NCBI GenBank assembly: GCA_036365515.1
Contig: CM070877.1
Coordinates: 64,678,522 to 64,742,521 of the forward strand
DNA length: 64,000 nucleotides
Source of the DNA: Torymus aiolomorphi
Lineage: Eukaryota > Arthropoda > Insecta > Hymenoptera > Torymidae
Direction: 5' to 3'
Notes under the pieces: model-generated
The model's input: only the letters and a program-made list of their open reading frames with translations
Database searches by the model: none
Told to the model about the DNA's origin: nothing
Made by a program: the position numbers and the translations under genes
Shown here: positions 36,747-45,489 of the stretch, piece by piece
Layout: every line of letters begins with the position of its first letter
How positions within the stretch are numbered: the first letter of the stretch is position 1

Positions 36747-37523
36747 CTATTTATTATCAAATAATATAGTATTTAATACATCAACAATTCTTGGCATGTG
36801 TAATGATACAATCTGATACAAAAAATCAGCAACGTCGCCCTTAGGTAGAGACGCTTGATCTTTTTCTTTACATTGCTTTTCTACACTAGAGGTTATTTCG
36901 TCTATTACATCATCATCAATTAAATTTACAACGTCTTTTACAATACTAGGTGTATATAGTTGTACTTGTGCTTCATGCATGAGACTACATTTAGTTTTAA
37001 TAAATTCCATAACGTCACAGGTAAGATATTGTACACTACTCGCAATAGAATTTAAATATTTAAGACGAGTATGGACACGCTTTACAATAAATTCTTGGAG
37101 ACAATCAAAAGTAACTTTTTTCATTACCAAACTATGGCGAAACTGCTTGATTCGACCAACACCAGGCCTCCTGTCTTCTTCAATTTCGATTGCTTTTTCC
37201 TGATGACTTGTGGTGAATTTTAAAGTCCAGCCGTTTCCGTAAATTTTCTGGTCCTTTAAACTATTATCAAGTCCACGAAAATATTTATCAATGTCGTCTA
37301 AACTTGTTTTGAATTCTTCCCATTCGTTGTATAAAAATGCAACACCTTCAAAGTCATTCGATAATAGTCGAACCACATGTTTATAGCACTCGTCGTCGAA
37401 CTTGTCGACGAGCTCGTCATATTCCAAACCAACAATTACCTTCTTGGTGAACGATTTATTTAAGGCGTACAACGTACAAAAGACTTGATGTGGGTGTTGT
37501 GTAGCTCGTGGTAGGGTCGCCAT
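36747..37523 (-). CDS. Polinton protein of unknown function, intact
   Basis: Complete 258-codon frame. The ATG at 37523 lies in a perfect Kozak context (GCCATGG); an earlier in-frame GTG at 37562 is less likely. The protein is soluble, largely helical and acidic/basic mixed, with a possible coiled segment (NEWEEFKTSLDDIDKY) around residues 75-100. No known catalytic motif is visible. It is the last gene before the left TIR, downstream of protease. A TATTTAAA box lies on the minus strand at 37576-37583, about 30 bp upstream of a CCAGTC initiator-like site. Being intact while most neighbours are broken is notable. Could be a lineage-specific accessory or minor virion protein. Confidence 0.75.
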   Translation of the reverse strand: MATLPRATQHPHQVFCTLYALNKSFTKKVIVGLEYDELVDKFDDECYKHVVRLLSNDFEGVAFLYNEWEEFKTSLDDIDKYFRGLDNSLKDQKIYGNGWTLKFTTSHQEKAIEIEEDRRPGVGRIKQFRHSLVMKKVTFDCLQEFIVKRVHTRLKYLNSIASSVQYLTCDVMEFIKTKCSLMHEAQVQLYTPSIVKDVVNLIDDDVIDEITSSVEKQCKEKDQASLPKGDVADFLYQIVSLHMPRIVDVLNTILFDNK

Positions 37524-37575
37524 GGCGATCTTTACGAGTAGAAAGCGACTGGTGCTAAACACTCTGAAGTGATCC

Positions 37576-37583
37576 TTTAAATA
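37576..37583 (-). promoter_or_regulatory. TATA-like box of the 36747-37523 gene
   Basis: TATTTAAA on the minus strand, 53 bp before the ATG and about 30 bp before CCAGTCG. Confidence 0.4.
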
Positions 37584-37719
37584 CAGCTTTTCAAACTATG
37601 CACACGGTTAAAAAAGTGCAGACGTTTGAGAAGTAAAGAATGAGACGAGCAAGGTTAAACAATGACGCACATGTAGTTGAAACGGTTAAATTTCCATGAC
37701 ACACGTTGTATCGCCTTAC

Positions 37720-38274
37720 ATCAAAACTTCTTTCGCGTGATAATAGAAATGCTGACAATTATAACAAAGACATTTTAGAGCGAGAGTTTTGCAAACATCT
37801 GACGAAGCATCCACCGTTGCCAATGAAATTTCCATCAGCTTTTTTATAGCGCACATAGCGTCTAACTACGTTATCATTTTTCTCCAAGTTGACAGAAAAA
37901 TTATCCAGAAACTTCTTTTAACCTAAACCATTACTCATATAGCTTAAAAACATAATACAATATTGACCACATACATCGGATGCGTCATTTTGAAGTTGTA
38001 TTGCGTTCCAACGAAATGTTTTACAATTTTTTCGCAAACGGCTTATGTGATCGGGTATTATAGGTGATAATCCAAAACTATCAAAGTATAGACCGTTAGA
38101 AGATCTATCGACGTCGAACGCAACCCAATGCATGCCAGGCTTGGTATGGTCGTCAGCGTTAACGATGAACGCCGTCGGCTTGGTCCACACCCGCGGAATT
38201 TGATCGGCTGGGAATACACCTACAGTATACGACTGGATTGGTGAACGGATCTTCAATATTTGAAGGCTGTCCAT
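37720..38274 (-). pseudogene. Adenovirus-type cysteine protease (Polinton PRO)
   Basis: ATG at 38274, overlapping the end of the preceding gene. The 118-codon open part has the C5/ULP1-like catalytic layout: MHWVAFD (His), an Asp a few residues on (FDSFG) and DVCGQYCIMF (Cys). In adenoviruses and Polintons this enzyme matures capsid proteins. The frame stops at 37918 after SYMSNGLG, but codons in the same frame beyond the TAA still look like the usual C-terminus (SVNLEKND), so the stop is probably a late nonsense change. Confidence 0.88.
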
Positions 38275-38284
38275 TATGAAGATC

Positions 38285-38905
38285 GATTAAATTTTTATTT
38301 AGATAACCAAGGCGTGAAGATAAGTAGCCTTTCAAACGATAAGCGTGATTTAACGCACATCGATATTTATGACCCGAAAATTTTAAAGCGTGATGCATAC
38401 AATATACATTAGATGATAACTTATCGAACGGAGGACAATCTACATCATACTCCAAATTGATGATTTCGTTTGCTATAATTTTATGAAGCATCAACCACTT
38501 TTCACTACCTCTAACGTAAATTTTTCGAGCACTTTTTGATAAATCTTGCAGAGTTTTATGAAACACTTTCAAATCAACTTCACCTTCCAAGTAATTAATG
38601 CCGTGGCAATGCTGAGTTAACCAATTATTTTGTCTTCTAATTTCAGCGCTCAAATCATCTACACAAGCCGTCGGAGCCACTAACCAATGACCGTGAAAAT
38701 CACCATTAAGAGCAACAACAGCGATTTCCTTTGGTGCATTGTTATTGTCAGTATCTTTGAGACACTGGATATCTATAACTAAATCCACCGTTCTTATGTA
38801 GCTTGCAATGACGATCACGACTCGAAACGTACTGGCCCTCAAAAAACAAACCTTCCACGTATATGTAGTACAAAAACGCCATCTGTACTTTGTTATTTTA
38901 ACCAC
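38285..38905 (-). CDS. Conserved Polinton-associated protein, exonuclease-like fold suspected
   Basis: The family pattern is recognisable from many insect genomes: VDLVIDIQCLKD near the start, GHWLVAPT, NNWLTQHCHGINYLEG, KIYVRGSEKWLML, NLEYDVDCPPFDKL and a CMHH zinc-like end with CALNHAYRLKGYL. Alternating strands with DIQ and GSEK motifs suggest an RNase-H/DEDD-like fold lacking usual catalytic acids; that is my inference. The frame has no ATG upstream of the conserved start (it opens with GTG), so the true start may be lost or spliced. It runs on past 38285 into the protease gene in another frame. Confidence 0.6.
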
Positions 38906-40215
38906 TAAAGCCTACAATAGCTTGACGCGATGCATCTACTTCCAAAATATTATCGTACTCAGCATAGACAATACAATTTATAGTATTGGCTAATGCTTCA
39001 GCGAATCGTACATCTAATCTGACGCTACCGTGCTTAATCAAATTCCAATGAGTGCATTCGTTAGCCGATAGGTCGGGAGTTAAATCAAACGCGAAAAGAC
39101 AATAGCCATTAGGATATGATTCATGCGAGATTTGGTTACCCTCGTTAAGAAAATGTACGCCTGTTCCAGAAAATAACGTATGATAAGCATCAATGTATAA
39201 TTTGCTAGCTCCGAAATTAGGTTGTAGTGGTTTAGAAGGTATTTGTACACCGTCAACGTATAAGCATAGAAAATTTATATTAAAATGTTCGAAGTTAAAC
39301 GGATTTAGAGCTCGATCGCCATTGAAAGCCTTATTGTCAACACACCCGATTATAATTCGCTTTGGCAGTTGACCTAACATTATATTATTCAAAGTTTCAC
39401 CGTGAATACCTCTATGCATTGTTACAGCTTTAACCTCAACCCTCGTGAGAGGATATTTCGCAGTTGTCTTTGAAAGTGATTGGGCGTGTGCTAGTAATAT
39501 ACCTGGACTAATTTTGACTCGCGTAACTAAAAGATTAGCTTCGTCGATATGTACAGAGTAACAGCTCGTAGGATCCATGAGACAAAAACTATCGCGAGAC
39601 CTTACTAATCGCACTCTTACCTCGACACCGTTTATTAATAATTTTTCTTGATTGAACACGTCGCAGTGAAGATGGCCAATCATGTCAACTGATTTTGTTG
39701 CAGACAGTAATTTGCGACGTTGCACAAGGCCTGCATTTGCATCTTGATCATCGTCCATTTTTGCAGCAGTATCGTTGTACCACAGCCACTCGTCAAATGC
39801 GAATTTTTTGCAGCAGGTCCATAATTTAATAAAGTTTCAAGGTACGCTCTGTAAGCGTACGCGTTTGTAGGCGGTGATACCGGTTTTTGATTAAAAAATA
39901 CATCCACTTGATTAAATAAAGAATGCATAAAATTATTGACAGGACCGACTTTGGGTACCTGGTCTGTAACGGCTTGTGGTACGTCAACCGTAGTTTGTAA
40001 ACTTACTTGCAGACTAAGCTCGTGTGAGCAAGATCAATATATTCTTCACCATTGCCTGGTAACACAAATTCTATAGGTGAGTCATCAGTTAAAGACGATA
40101 TTGGTTTATATTGTATCCAGTGTGAATTTTCTATCGTTGTTTGAGTAGGAGGAATTTCAAACAGAAACAACTCCGACTTGAGACACTCGCTCGAATGGGT
40201 GTGTAAAAATGCCAT
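38898..40215 (-). pseudogene. Polinton major capsid protein (PX, double jelly-roll)
   Basis: ATG at 40215. Three frames carry consecutive parts of one ~440-residue protein: 40215-40003 (FLHTHSSECLKSELFLFEIP, SPIEFVLPGNGEEYIDLAHT), 39928-39680 (FNQVDVFFNQKPVSPPTNAY, RAYLETLLNYGPAAK) and 39758-38898 (RRIIIGCVDNKAFNGD, YVDGVQIPSKPLQP, YPNGYCLFAFDLTPDLSA). These are signatures of the Polinton MCP that forms the virion shell. Frameshifts lie near 40015 and 39770. Identity to the family is otherwise high, so the breaks seem young. Confidence 0.92.
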
Positions 40216-40220
40216 CTTAT

Positions 40221-40796
40221 CTATCCAAAAATATCTCTCGTGGTTCTCTTCTTCTTTTGTTTCGTTTGTTTTCTCTTAGCCTTGCCTCTTCTCGAACTAT
40301 TAGACTTGCGTTTTCTTGTTTTCCTTTTTCTAGAGCTGCTCTTCTTCTTTTTACCTCTGTGATTTGTATCAGAGCCAGCGCCCATTCGCAACTGAAGTGG
40401 TAAGCCGTAGCGTGGTAATTTATATCCAGACCCCTCCATTAGCTTATCCAGTTTCTCCTCTGCTTTTCGTTTGAGAACTTCGCCAGATTCTTTAAAGCGT
40501 TTGCGAATCGACTCTTTAAACGGAGTGTTTCACTCGGTAACATCAGACATAATGTTCATACCAGTACGCACAGCCTCCTTACCAACAGCTTTGGCTCCAC
40601 GAGTGAAAAGTGGGAGAACGCGACGGAAAATTCCAGCCAAAAATGAACCAATACCGCCGTGCCCCCTTTGGTAGGGGGATCCAACGTAAATACGTCCGAC
40701 CCCACCACTAATCCGTTGACCCCCACCAAACACCTCCCTTCCGCTGTATCCACCGCCAACTTGCATGTTGAAGTATTCTTGGTAACGCTCCATCAT
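40221..40796 (-). pseudogene. Small virion protein: glycine-rich, amphipathic helix, very basic tail
   Basis: ATG at 40796, 17 nt after the minor capsid stop; the end is 5 nt before the MCP start. The frame is open to TGA at about 40530 and continues in frame to 40221. The first part has a Gly-rich stretch followed by GSFLAGIFRRVLPLFTRGAK, which can form an amphipathic/hydrophobic helix. The last 45 residues are about half Lys/Arg with Ser. Adenovirus core/minor proteins pX and pVI combine similar pieces. A DNA-condensing or membrane-active virion role is inferred from composition and position only. Confidence 0.7.
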
Positions 40797-40813
40797 TGTA
40801 TTAAAACTGAGTT

Positions 40814-41572
40814 CTAGTCAAGTTTCTTGAAATGAAGTGTCACCGTCAGAGTACCGTAATCGAATGGGATCGCACGTCCACTTTGGTCCCTTATATCGAT
40901 TTCGATTGTCTGAAATGAGTTGAATAATAAAGGTATGTACATGGGTGGGGAGAAACTCTTGATTCTCGTACTACCGTACGTGTAATCATCGTCGATGTTT
41001 AACGATACTGCTCGCAACAATCGCGATTGAGCGTTACCTATTACGTAAGTTTCTCAAATATCGCTATAAATCATAAGCATGGATGGAAGCCCATTGGAGA
41101 GATGAGCAGGTCTATCACTTACTACTGATTCTTCATCTCTTATAAAAATACTATTCATGCGTTCGAATCCCAAAATTTTTCGCAACTTCTTGGATAAAAA
41201 AAGTTGGTGACTGAATTCAGAGCAAGTTATCTTTGTACAAACTCTGTAGACTGTCACGTAACCACCGGGATCGTCACCGAATTCCAAATGGCCCTCTATA
41301 CAGTATAAATTCTATACTGTAGTACTAACATTTTTTGCCGTTGTCTCTAGAGTCGAGTGTGGAATGAGATTAAGCGAAACTGTCCTATCCGGTTGCTCGG
41401 AAGACACGTGTTGAAACGTCAACGGAATTTGAACCTCCGTAAGCGCGACTGACCACGAACCTTGAAGACGTATCAGCTGAGGGAGTTGCGTGATGAAACG
41501 TGTCTTGGTATTTTCCGCAAAATAATTCATGCTGCTGTTGCTCGGCAACACAATATAAAACTGATCTTTCAT
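40814..41572 (-). pseudogene. Polinton minor capsid protein (PY, penton-type)
   Basis: ATG at 41572. The N-terminal segment (FYIVLPSNSSMNYFAENTKT, WSVALTEVQIPLTFQHV) and C-terminal segments (SNGLPSMLMIYSDI; SFSPPMYIPLLFNSFQTIEI, IPFDYGTLTVTLHFK) match the penton protein of Polintons. The pieces lie in three frames (41572-41312, 41287-41054, 41020-40814), so at least two frameshifts or small indels exist. It starts 12 nt after the integrase stop. Confidence 0.9.
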
Positions 41573-41584
41573 TTTAAAAATTTT

Positions 41585-42655
41585 TTATATATTCGTCAAT
41601 TTATTCGCTCTAACCCAGGAATTGAACTTATCGCTGTATCCTTTCCACTTTACAAAACATTCTTTAGACGGACCTTTGCCTCTAGTTTTCAAAATTTCAT
41701 CAATTTCAAAAACGTCTGTAGTTAAATTTTTACGTACTCTGCACAATTCTTCGGCGTAGAAAAAACCGTCAATTTCCTCACCTGCCAAGTCTTCTAAATA
41801 ATAAACTGCAGGCGGACGCGTCGTTAAGATTTGTGTAATTCTAAAAATCTCTAGTGTCCAGCCACTTTCATATCCTTTAGCGAAAACGTTCTTTGCATGA
41901 CTGACGCGCACCAAGTCACCGACGCAGTATTTAAGAGTTTTAAAAACACGATTACCATACCGACGTTGTAAATTTTCACGAGCTTTGGCTGCATTGTACA
42001 GTGTTACGACTGCTGGTATCATTTTTGTGGCCGAATGATTGTACGCTTCTACGATATTCTGCAAAACATCAACATACCTTCGAGTATTTTTGTGATTAAA
42101 ATACCGCCATATTCTTTCTTTTATAGTTCTTATGAATCTTTCCACAATCGCCGTTTTTACATCTGGACTGCGTACCACTCTAAACGCTATACCGTGCTTT
42201 GAGAGATCCCTCTGCAACGCCCCGGCGATAAATTCTTTACCTCTATTACTTTGAAGACATATTGGTTTCCGCCCGTTACTTCTCGACAAAATACGCAGAA
42301 AAGCATCAGCAACATTTCTCGAAGTTTTGTCCTTGACAGGTTCAGCCCATGCGTATTTGCTGAGAACATCGATAACGGTTAAAACGTAGCTGTAGCCATC
42401 GTTGTAAGATTTTATAGATCTCATGTCCATCAAATCAGCTTCCCACACGTCGTCGAAATTGCGCACATTATAATTACGTCTAGGAAAACAATGTCGAACA
42501 GGTCTATGCAAGTTATAAGCATCTTGACTCTCAAGCCATTCAATAACACTTTGACGATCGTATTTTTTACGCGTAGCTCCCAAAAGTTTATCAGCACCAG
42601 TGTACGCCGAAGGCCGATGTGCTTCGTAATAAAGTTTTTCAAACGTTTTATTCAT
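41585..42655 (-). CDS. Polinton integrase with chromodomain, catalytic Asp changed to Asn
   Basis: Uninterrupted 356-codon frame from ATG at 42655, overlapping the preceding gene by 8 nt. RVE-type core: first Asp in VWEADLMDM, second position in CLQSNRGKEF where the DDE family has Asp, third Glu in AIVERFIRTIKER. The AAT codon (Asn) is one transition from GAT. An SH3-like region (GDLVRVSHAK) follows, then a C-terminal chromodomain (FEIDEILKTRGKG, ECFVKWKGYSDKFNSWV). Polinton integrase joins the element's ends to target DNA; a chromodomain can bias targeting to methylated histone tails. The frame is intact but catalysis should be abolished. Confidence 0.93.
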   Translation of the reverse strand: MNKTFEKLYYEAHRPSAYTGADKLLGATRKKYDRQSVIEWLESQDAYNLHRPVRHCFPRRNYNVRNFDDVWEADLMDMRSIKSYNDGYSYVLTVIDVLSKYAWAEPVKDKTSRNVADAFLRILSRSNGRKPICLQSNRGKEFIAGALQRDLSKHGIAFRVVRSPDVKTAIVERFIRTIKERIWRYFNHKNTRRYVDVLQNIVEAYNHSATKMIPAVVTLYNAAKARENLQRRYGNRVFKTLKYCVGDLVRVSHAKNVFAKGYESGWTLEIFRITQILTTRPPAVYYLEDLAGEEIDGFFYAEELCRVRKNLTTDVFEIDEILKTRGKGPSKECFVKWKGYSDKFNSWVRANKLTNI

Positions 42656-43178
42656 TGTTCGAGATTATTATTTTGTCTATTTTCTTCTTATCCTTTGGTT
42701 TCTGTTCCTTCGTCTTCTTATCCTTTTTTATTTGTCCACGCTTTGGTTTTTTATCTTTCTTGTCTCGTTTCCTGATAACATTCTTGATACGCGAAAAAAA
42801 TTTTTCAAAAGTTATCTTGCTAACCATGCAGCAAGCTGTCATCATCGCGACTGTTCTTTCGTCAGACGGCGTTTCCTCGGCGAGCATACGAGAGAAGGCA
42901 TATCGCGCTAAAACTCGGTCGGCTTGACGACGGTCACTGTTCGAGTCAGCATAAGCTAGATCATGCTGTCGGGAGGCCTCATCTAACGGATTGATTCCAA
43001 CGTCGCCACGTTCGATACGTTCTGCTAGCTTAGTTCCGGGTCCGCAAAATTTGTAATGCGGTACATGCATTTCAAACGGTAATAAATCAACGAGTGCATC
43101 TAGAACGCTGTTTTTCTTTTGTTCTTCTTCTTGAGAATCTATTAGCGCAGCTCGAATGTCTTGCTCATTCCGCGCCAT
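42648..43178 (-). CDS. PLA2-like (parvovirus VP1u-type) protein
   Basis: Complete 176-codon ORF, ATG at 43178. Residues about 40-75 hold the virion phospholipase A2 pattern: a calcium-loop-like CGPGTKL and the catalytic helix ASRQHDLAYAD with the His-Asp pair and Tyr. The tail (residues 130-170) is Lys-rich (KKDKKPKRGQIKKDKK). In parvoviruses such a domain helps particles leave endosomes; Polinton/adintovirus homologues are known, and a virion role here is inferred. Its stop codon overlaps the integrase start by 8 nt and it begins 9 nt after the previous gene's stop. Confidence 0.85.
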   Translation of the reverse strand: MARNEQDIRAALIDSQEEEQKKNSVLDALVDLLPFEMHVPHYKFCGPGTKLAERIERGDVGINPLDEASRQHDLAYADSNSDRRQADRVLARYAFSRMLAEETPSDERTVAMMTACCMVSKITFEKFFSRIKNVIRKRDKKDKKPKRGQIKKDKKTKEQKPKDKKKIDKIIISNNE

Positions 43179-43187
43179 GACAGTATT

Positions 43188-44063
43188 TCAGAGTGTGGTG
43201 GTGAGACCTTCTTTTTTTTCAGCTGACTTCTTTTTTCTTCTTTTTTCGGGTTGCGTTGGATCTGATTCATCAGCGGCGCTGTTGCCGCTACTCTGAACTC
43301 TCAAAATAGGAACGGAAGGCGGTGTAGTAAAAGCACTGTTTTCTAAATGCTCACTGGTCGGCGAGGATCTGGTAACGTCGTTCCAAATACGTTTGTTACC
43401 TATAAACTCTCGGGGTACAGTTGTTTGGCGAAAAGCGACAGCGAACTGAAGATGACCAGGCGCAGCGCTCCTTTTTCTATCTCTCATTGCGTCATTCACC
43501 AAGTCGACAATGTTGGCTCCGGTCACAATCGTGCCATCTATCGTTACAGCTCCGTTGGCATCTCAAACTACTTTACTACCAGCTTGCAAGCATCGCACGA
43601 GCTGTTTGGCTTTCGTTTGGTACTTTTTCGGGACGGTATAGATAATGTTTGCGTCAATGAGCTCATCGGATTCCTCCTCCTCCTCCTCCTCCTCCTCCTC
43701 CTCCTCCTCCTCCTCCTCCTCCTCCTCGTCCTCGTCCTCGTCCTCGTCCTCCTCTTGCTGCTCATTATCATCCACCGTATTAGATTCGCTAACACTGTCA
43801 TTCTTTTGTTCTTTTTTATAATTATCTCCTCCCTCGGTTCCTTTAAAGTGAAGATATCGCTGTAAAAGTTGACGGTAGAGAGTCCACTTTTCACGATCGC
43901 CTTTGCATGTTGGTGAGTTTAATATTTCGCTCATTTCAGCATCGAGTCTACTCGTCACCGATCCCGGTGTTTGCACAGATTTTATCTTATCTTTTCCAAG
44001 CGTGGTTTGCAAACATTCAAGGCTCTCTTGCGGTAGGAGAATCATCTTTCTCGCGTGTTCCAT
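43188..44063 (-). pseudogene. Conserved Polinton protein with long Glu/Asp run
   Basis: ATG at 44063, 2 nt after the preceding stop. Starts MEHARKMILLPQESLE, a recognisable start of a protein conserved in many Polintons; residues 65-75 KWTLYRQLLQRYLHF. A (GGA/GAG/GAT)n tract encodes about 35 acidic residues (43668-43760). One in-frame TGA at 43563 splits it from its C-terminus (GTIVTGANIVDLVNDAMRDR, VPREFIGNKR), which is then open to 43188. Function unknown; conserved link to capsid genes suggests assembly. Confidence 0.75.
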
Positions 44064-44065
44064 GT

Positions 44066-44410
44066 TTATTTATTCACGAGATTAGCAAGAAGCGTGCCAA
44101 TCAGAGGTGCTAGCAGAGCAGGCAAAAAACCACCACGTTGCACTATAATGTTTCTTCTTCGTTTTAAAGTGATATCCGGTGATGCTAGCTTTCGCAGAAC
44201 TTTTGCATGCTTACGCAGCCGACCCTTGTGACCTTTACTTAACGGAACGTTACCTATCAATACGTTTAAAGCGCACTCGCAAATACGACGAACCAATTTT
44301 GCATCAGCTTTCTGTAAAACTGCTTTCCGCTGTTCTTTGTTAAAATGGTACAATGCCGCCAAGACGGTAGCATCTTTTCGACCAAAAGGATAACGCGTTT
44401 TTGTAGTCAT
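44066..44410 (-). CDS. Small basic conserved Polinton protein with hydrophobic C-terminus
   Basis: Complete 114-codon ORF. The start shares one base with the ATPase stop (TAATG). The N-terminal 90 residues are basic and helical; the end (VQRGGFLPALLAPLIGTLLA) is a short hydrophobic segment preceded by Arg-rich LKRRRNII. The VQRGGF pattern followed by a hydrophobic tail is a recurrent feature of small Polinton/adintovirus virion proteins; a core or membrane-active role is inference. Intact in this copy. Confidence 0.75.
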   Translation of the reverse strand: MTTKTRYPFGRKDATVLAALYHFNKEQRKAVLQKADAKLVRRICECALNVLIGNVPLSKGHKGRLRKHAKVLRKLASPDITLKRRRNIIVQRGGFLPALLAPLIGTLLANLVNK

Positions 44411-45084
44411 TACAACGCCACGATTGGAACATGATTTTGACTGTTTTTCAGTTGTTTTCGCGGTACGTAAACGTACTGGTACTCATCATCGGGGAAAATA
44501 CACGTTCGAAATCGACAGTTATCCAATGTGGTTTGCTTCAGATCCAACAAGAGGTAGCCAAAAGCTTGTGATGTTGCGTCCCGGTAGGCTTCTTCTAAAA
44601 ATCGAGGATTTTCAGGATATACTTGCCTGGCAAGATGACGTATCTGGGCACGATCTCGCAAATTCCTAAAGATTACAATGTACTGAGCGTTCAAAGATAT
44701 GTCGCGCTGACCTTTGCCTTGATGGAAGATGTTTTGAATGATAAAAATCACGCTCAAGTTGTTGTGATGACTGCTTTTCGTAAAGAGATTCACTATGGCT
44801 CCTCCAGAGGACGATTCGCGCATGAGTTCGTCGATGATGATCAACTTAGGTTTCGGATCGTTAAGCCAATCGGTGTTTTGCGGTAGACCTTCGCGAAATT
44901 CAACGTCTTTACCCAGATCTCTGTATCCCGATTGCCATTCACCCTAATAAAGAATAATACGCTCGCAGCGAGTGTCGCTCAAACGGTCAATGTATTTCAG
45001 AAATTTTTTAACAAATACTGTTTTACCGCAACCGGTGGGGCCACTCAACGTACACGTCCACGGATGTTTCCAGCGCGTGTCCAT
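44410..45084 (-). pseudogene. Polinton packaging ATPase (A32/FtsK-HerA type)
   Basis: ATG at 45084. Walker A GPTGCGKT lies about 15 residues in, followed by an in-frame TAG at 44944-44946. Walker B (LIIIDELMRE) is at about 44825-44855. The C-terminal part is open to 44410 (NAQYIVIFRNLRDRAQIRHL, ARQVYPENPRFL, GYLLLDLKQ), matching A32-like ATPases that pump viral DNA into capsids. About 225 codons in total, the usual Polinton length. Only the single nonsense codon breaks it. Confidence 0.92.
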
Positions 45085-45223
45085 AATTCACACTGACTGG
45101 GCACTCTGAAACACTTCTCCCGCAGAGCTCGTAACCGCGTCCCGGGGCTACCCGCGCGCGGCCGCTCACGAGTCCGCGAGCCTTGTGGTGGGGCTAGCTC
45201 CGCGGCAAAGCAGCTCTTTCGCC

Positions 45224-45431
45224 GGCGCAGCGGTGGCCAATTAGCTCTTAGCCGCTGCGCCTCCCGCGGCCGCTAAATCACCTAATTGGGGCGCACCAGC
45301 AGCCAATGAGGTCTCTTCTGGTACGCCACCGTCGTTTGGGGACACACACCAGCAATCAATGAGCTCTCTTCTGGTGCGCCGCCGCCGCTTGGAGGCGCAC
45401 CAGCAGCCAGTGAGCTCTCTTCTGGTGCGCC
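45224..45431 (-). promoter_or_regulatory. Array of four GC-rich hairpin repeats upstream of the ATPase gene
   Basis: Units at 45224-45261, 45290-45327, about 45343-45380 and 45394-45431 each have about 10-bp inverted ends around a core with CCAAT (or CAAT/CCAGT) and TCTCTT/AGCTCT. In the first unit the stem is GGCGCAGCGG/CCGCTGCGCC; in the fourth it is GGCGCACCAG/CTGGTGCGCC, so both sides changed together. Located in the only sizeable gap (399 bp) between PolB and ATPase. Could be a promoter/enhancer, replication or packaging site. Confidence 0.6.
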
Positions 45432-45480
45432 GCCGCCGCTAATCACGACGATGGAGACACAGCGGTAGCCAATGTGTTGT

Positions 45481-45489
45481 TTTTATACT
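45481..45489 (-). promoter_or_regulatory. TATA-like box overlapping the PolB stop
   Basis: Minus strand GTATAAAAA; the TAA of the PolB C-terminal frame (GCT ACA GTA TAA) lies inside it. Positioned to drive the ATPase-capsid array to its left. Confidence 0.35.

Noticed and set aside
42491..42927. Plus-strand hydrophobic ORFs opposite the PLA2/integrase genes
   Set aside because: Antisense of Lys-rich codons of the real minus-strand genes.
43668..43760. Separate acidic or Leu/Arg-repeat genes
   Set aside because: Trinucleotide expansion inside one Polinton gene; other frames are shadows.
45291..45440. CRISPR-like direct repeats
   Set aside because: Units are contiguous, GC-rich, self-complementary and in a eukaryotic transposon; no unique spacers.
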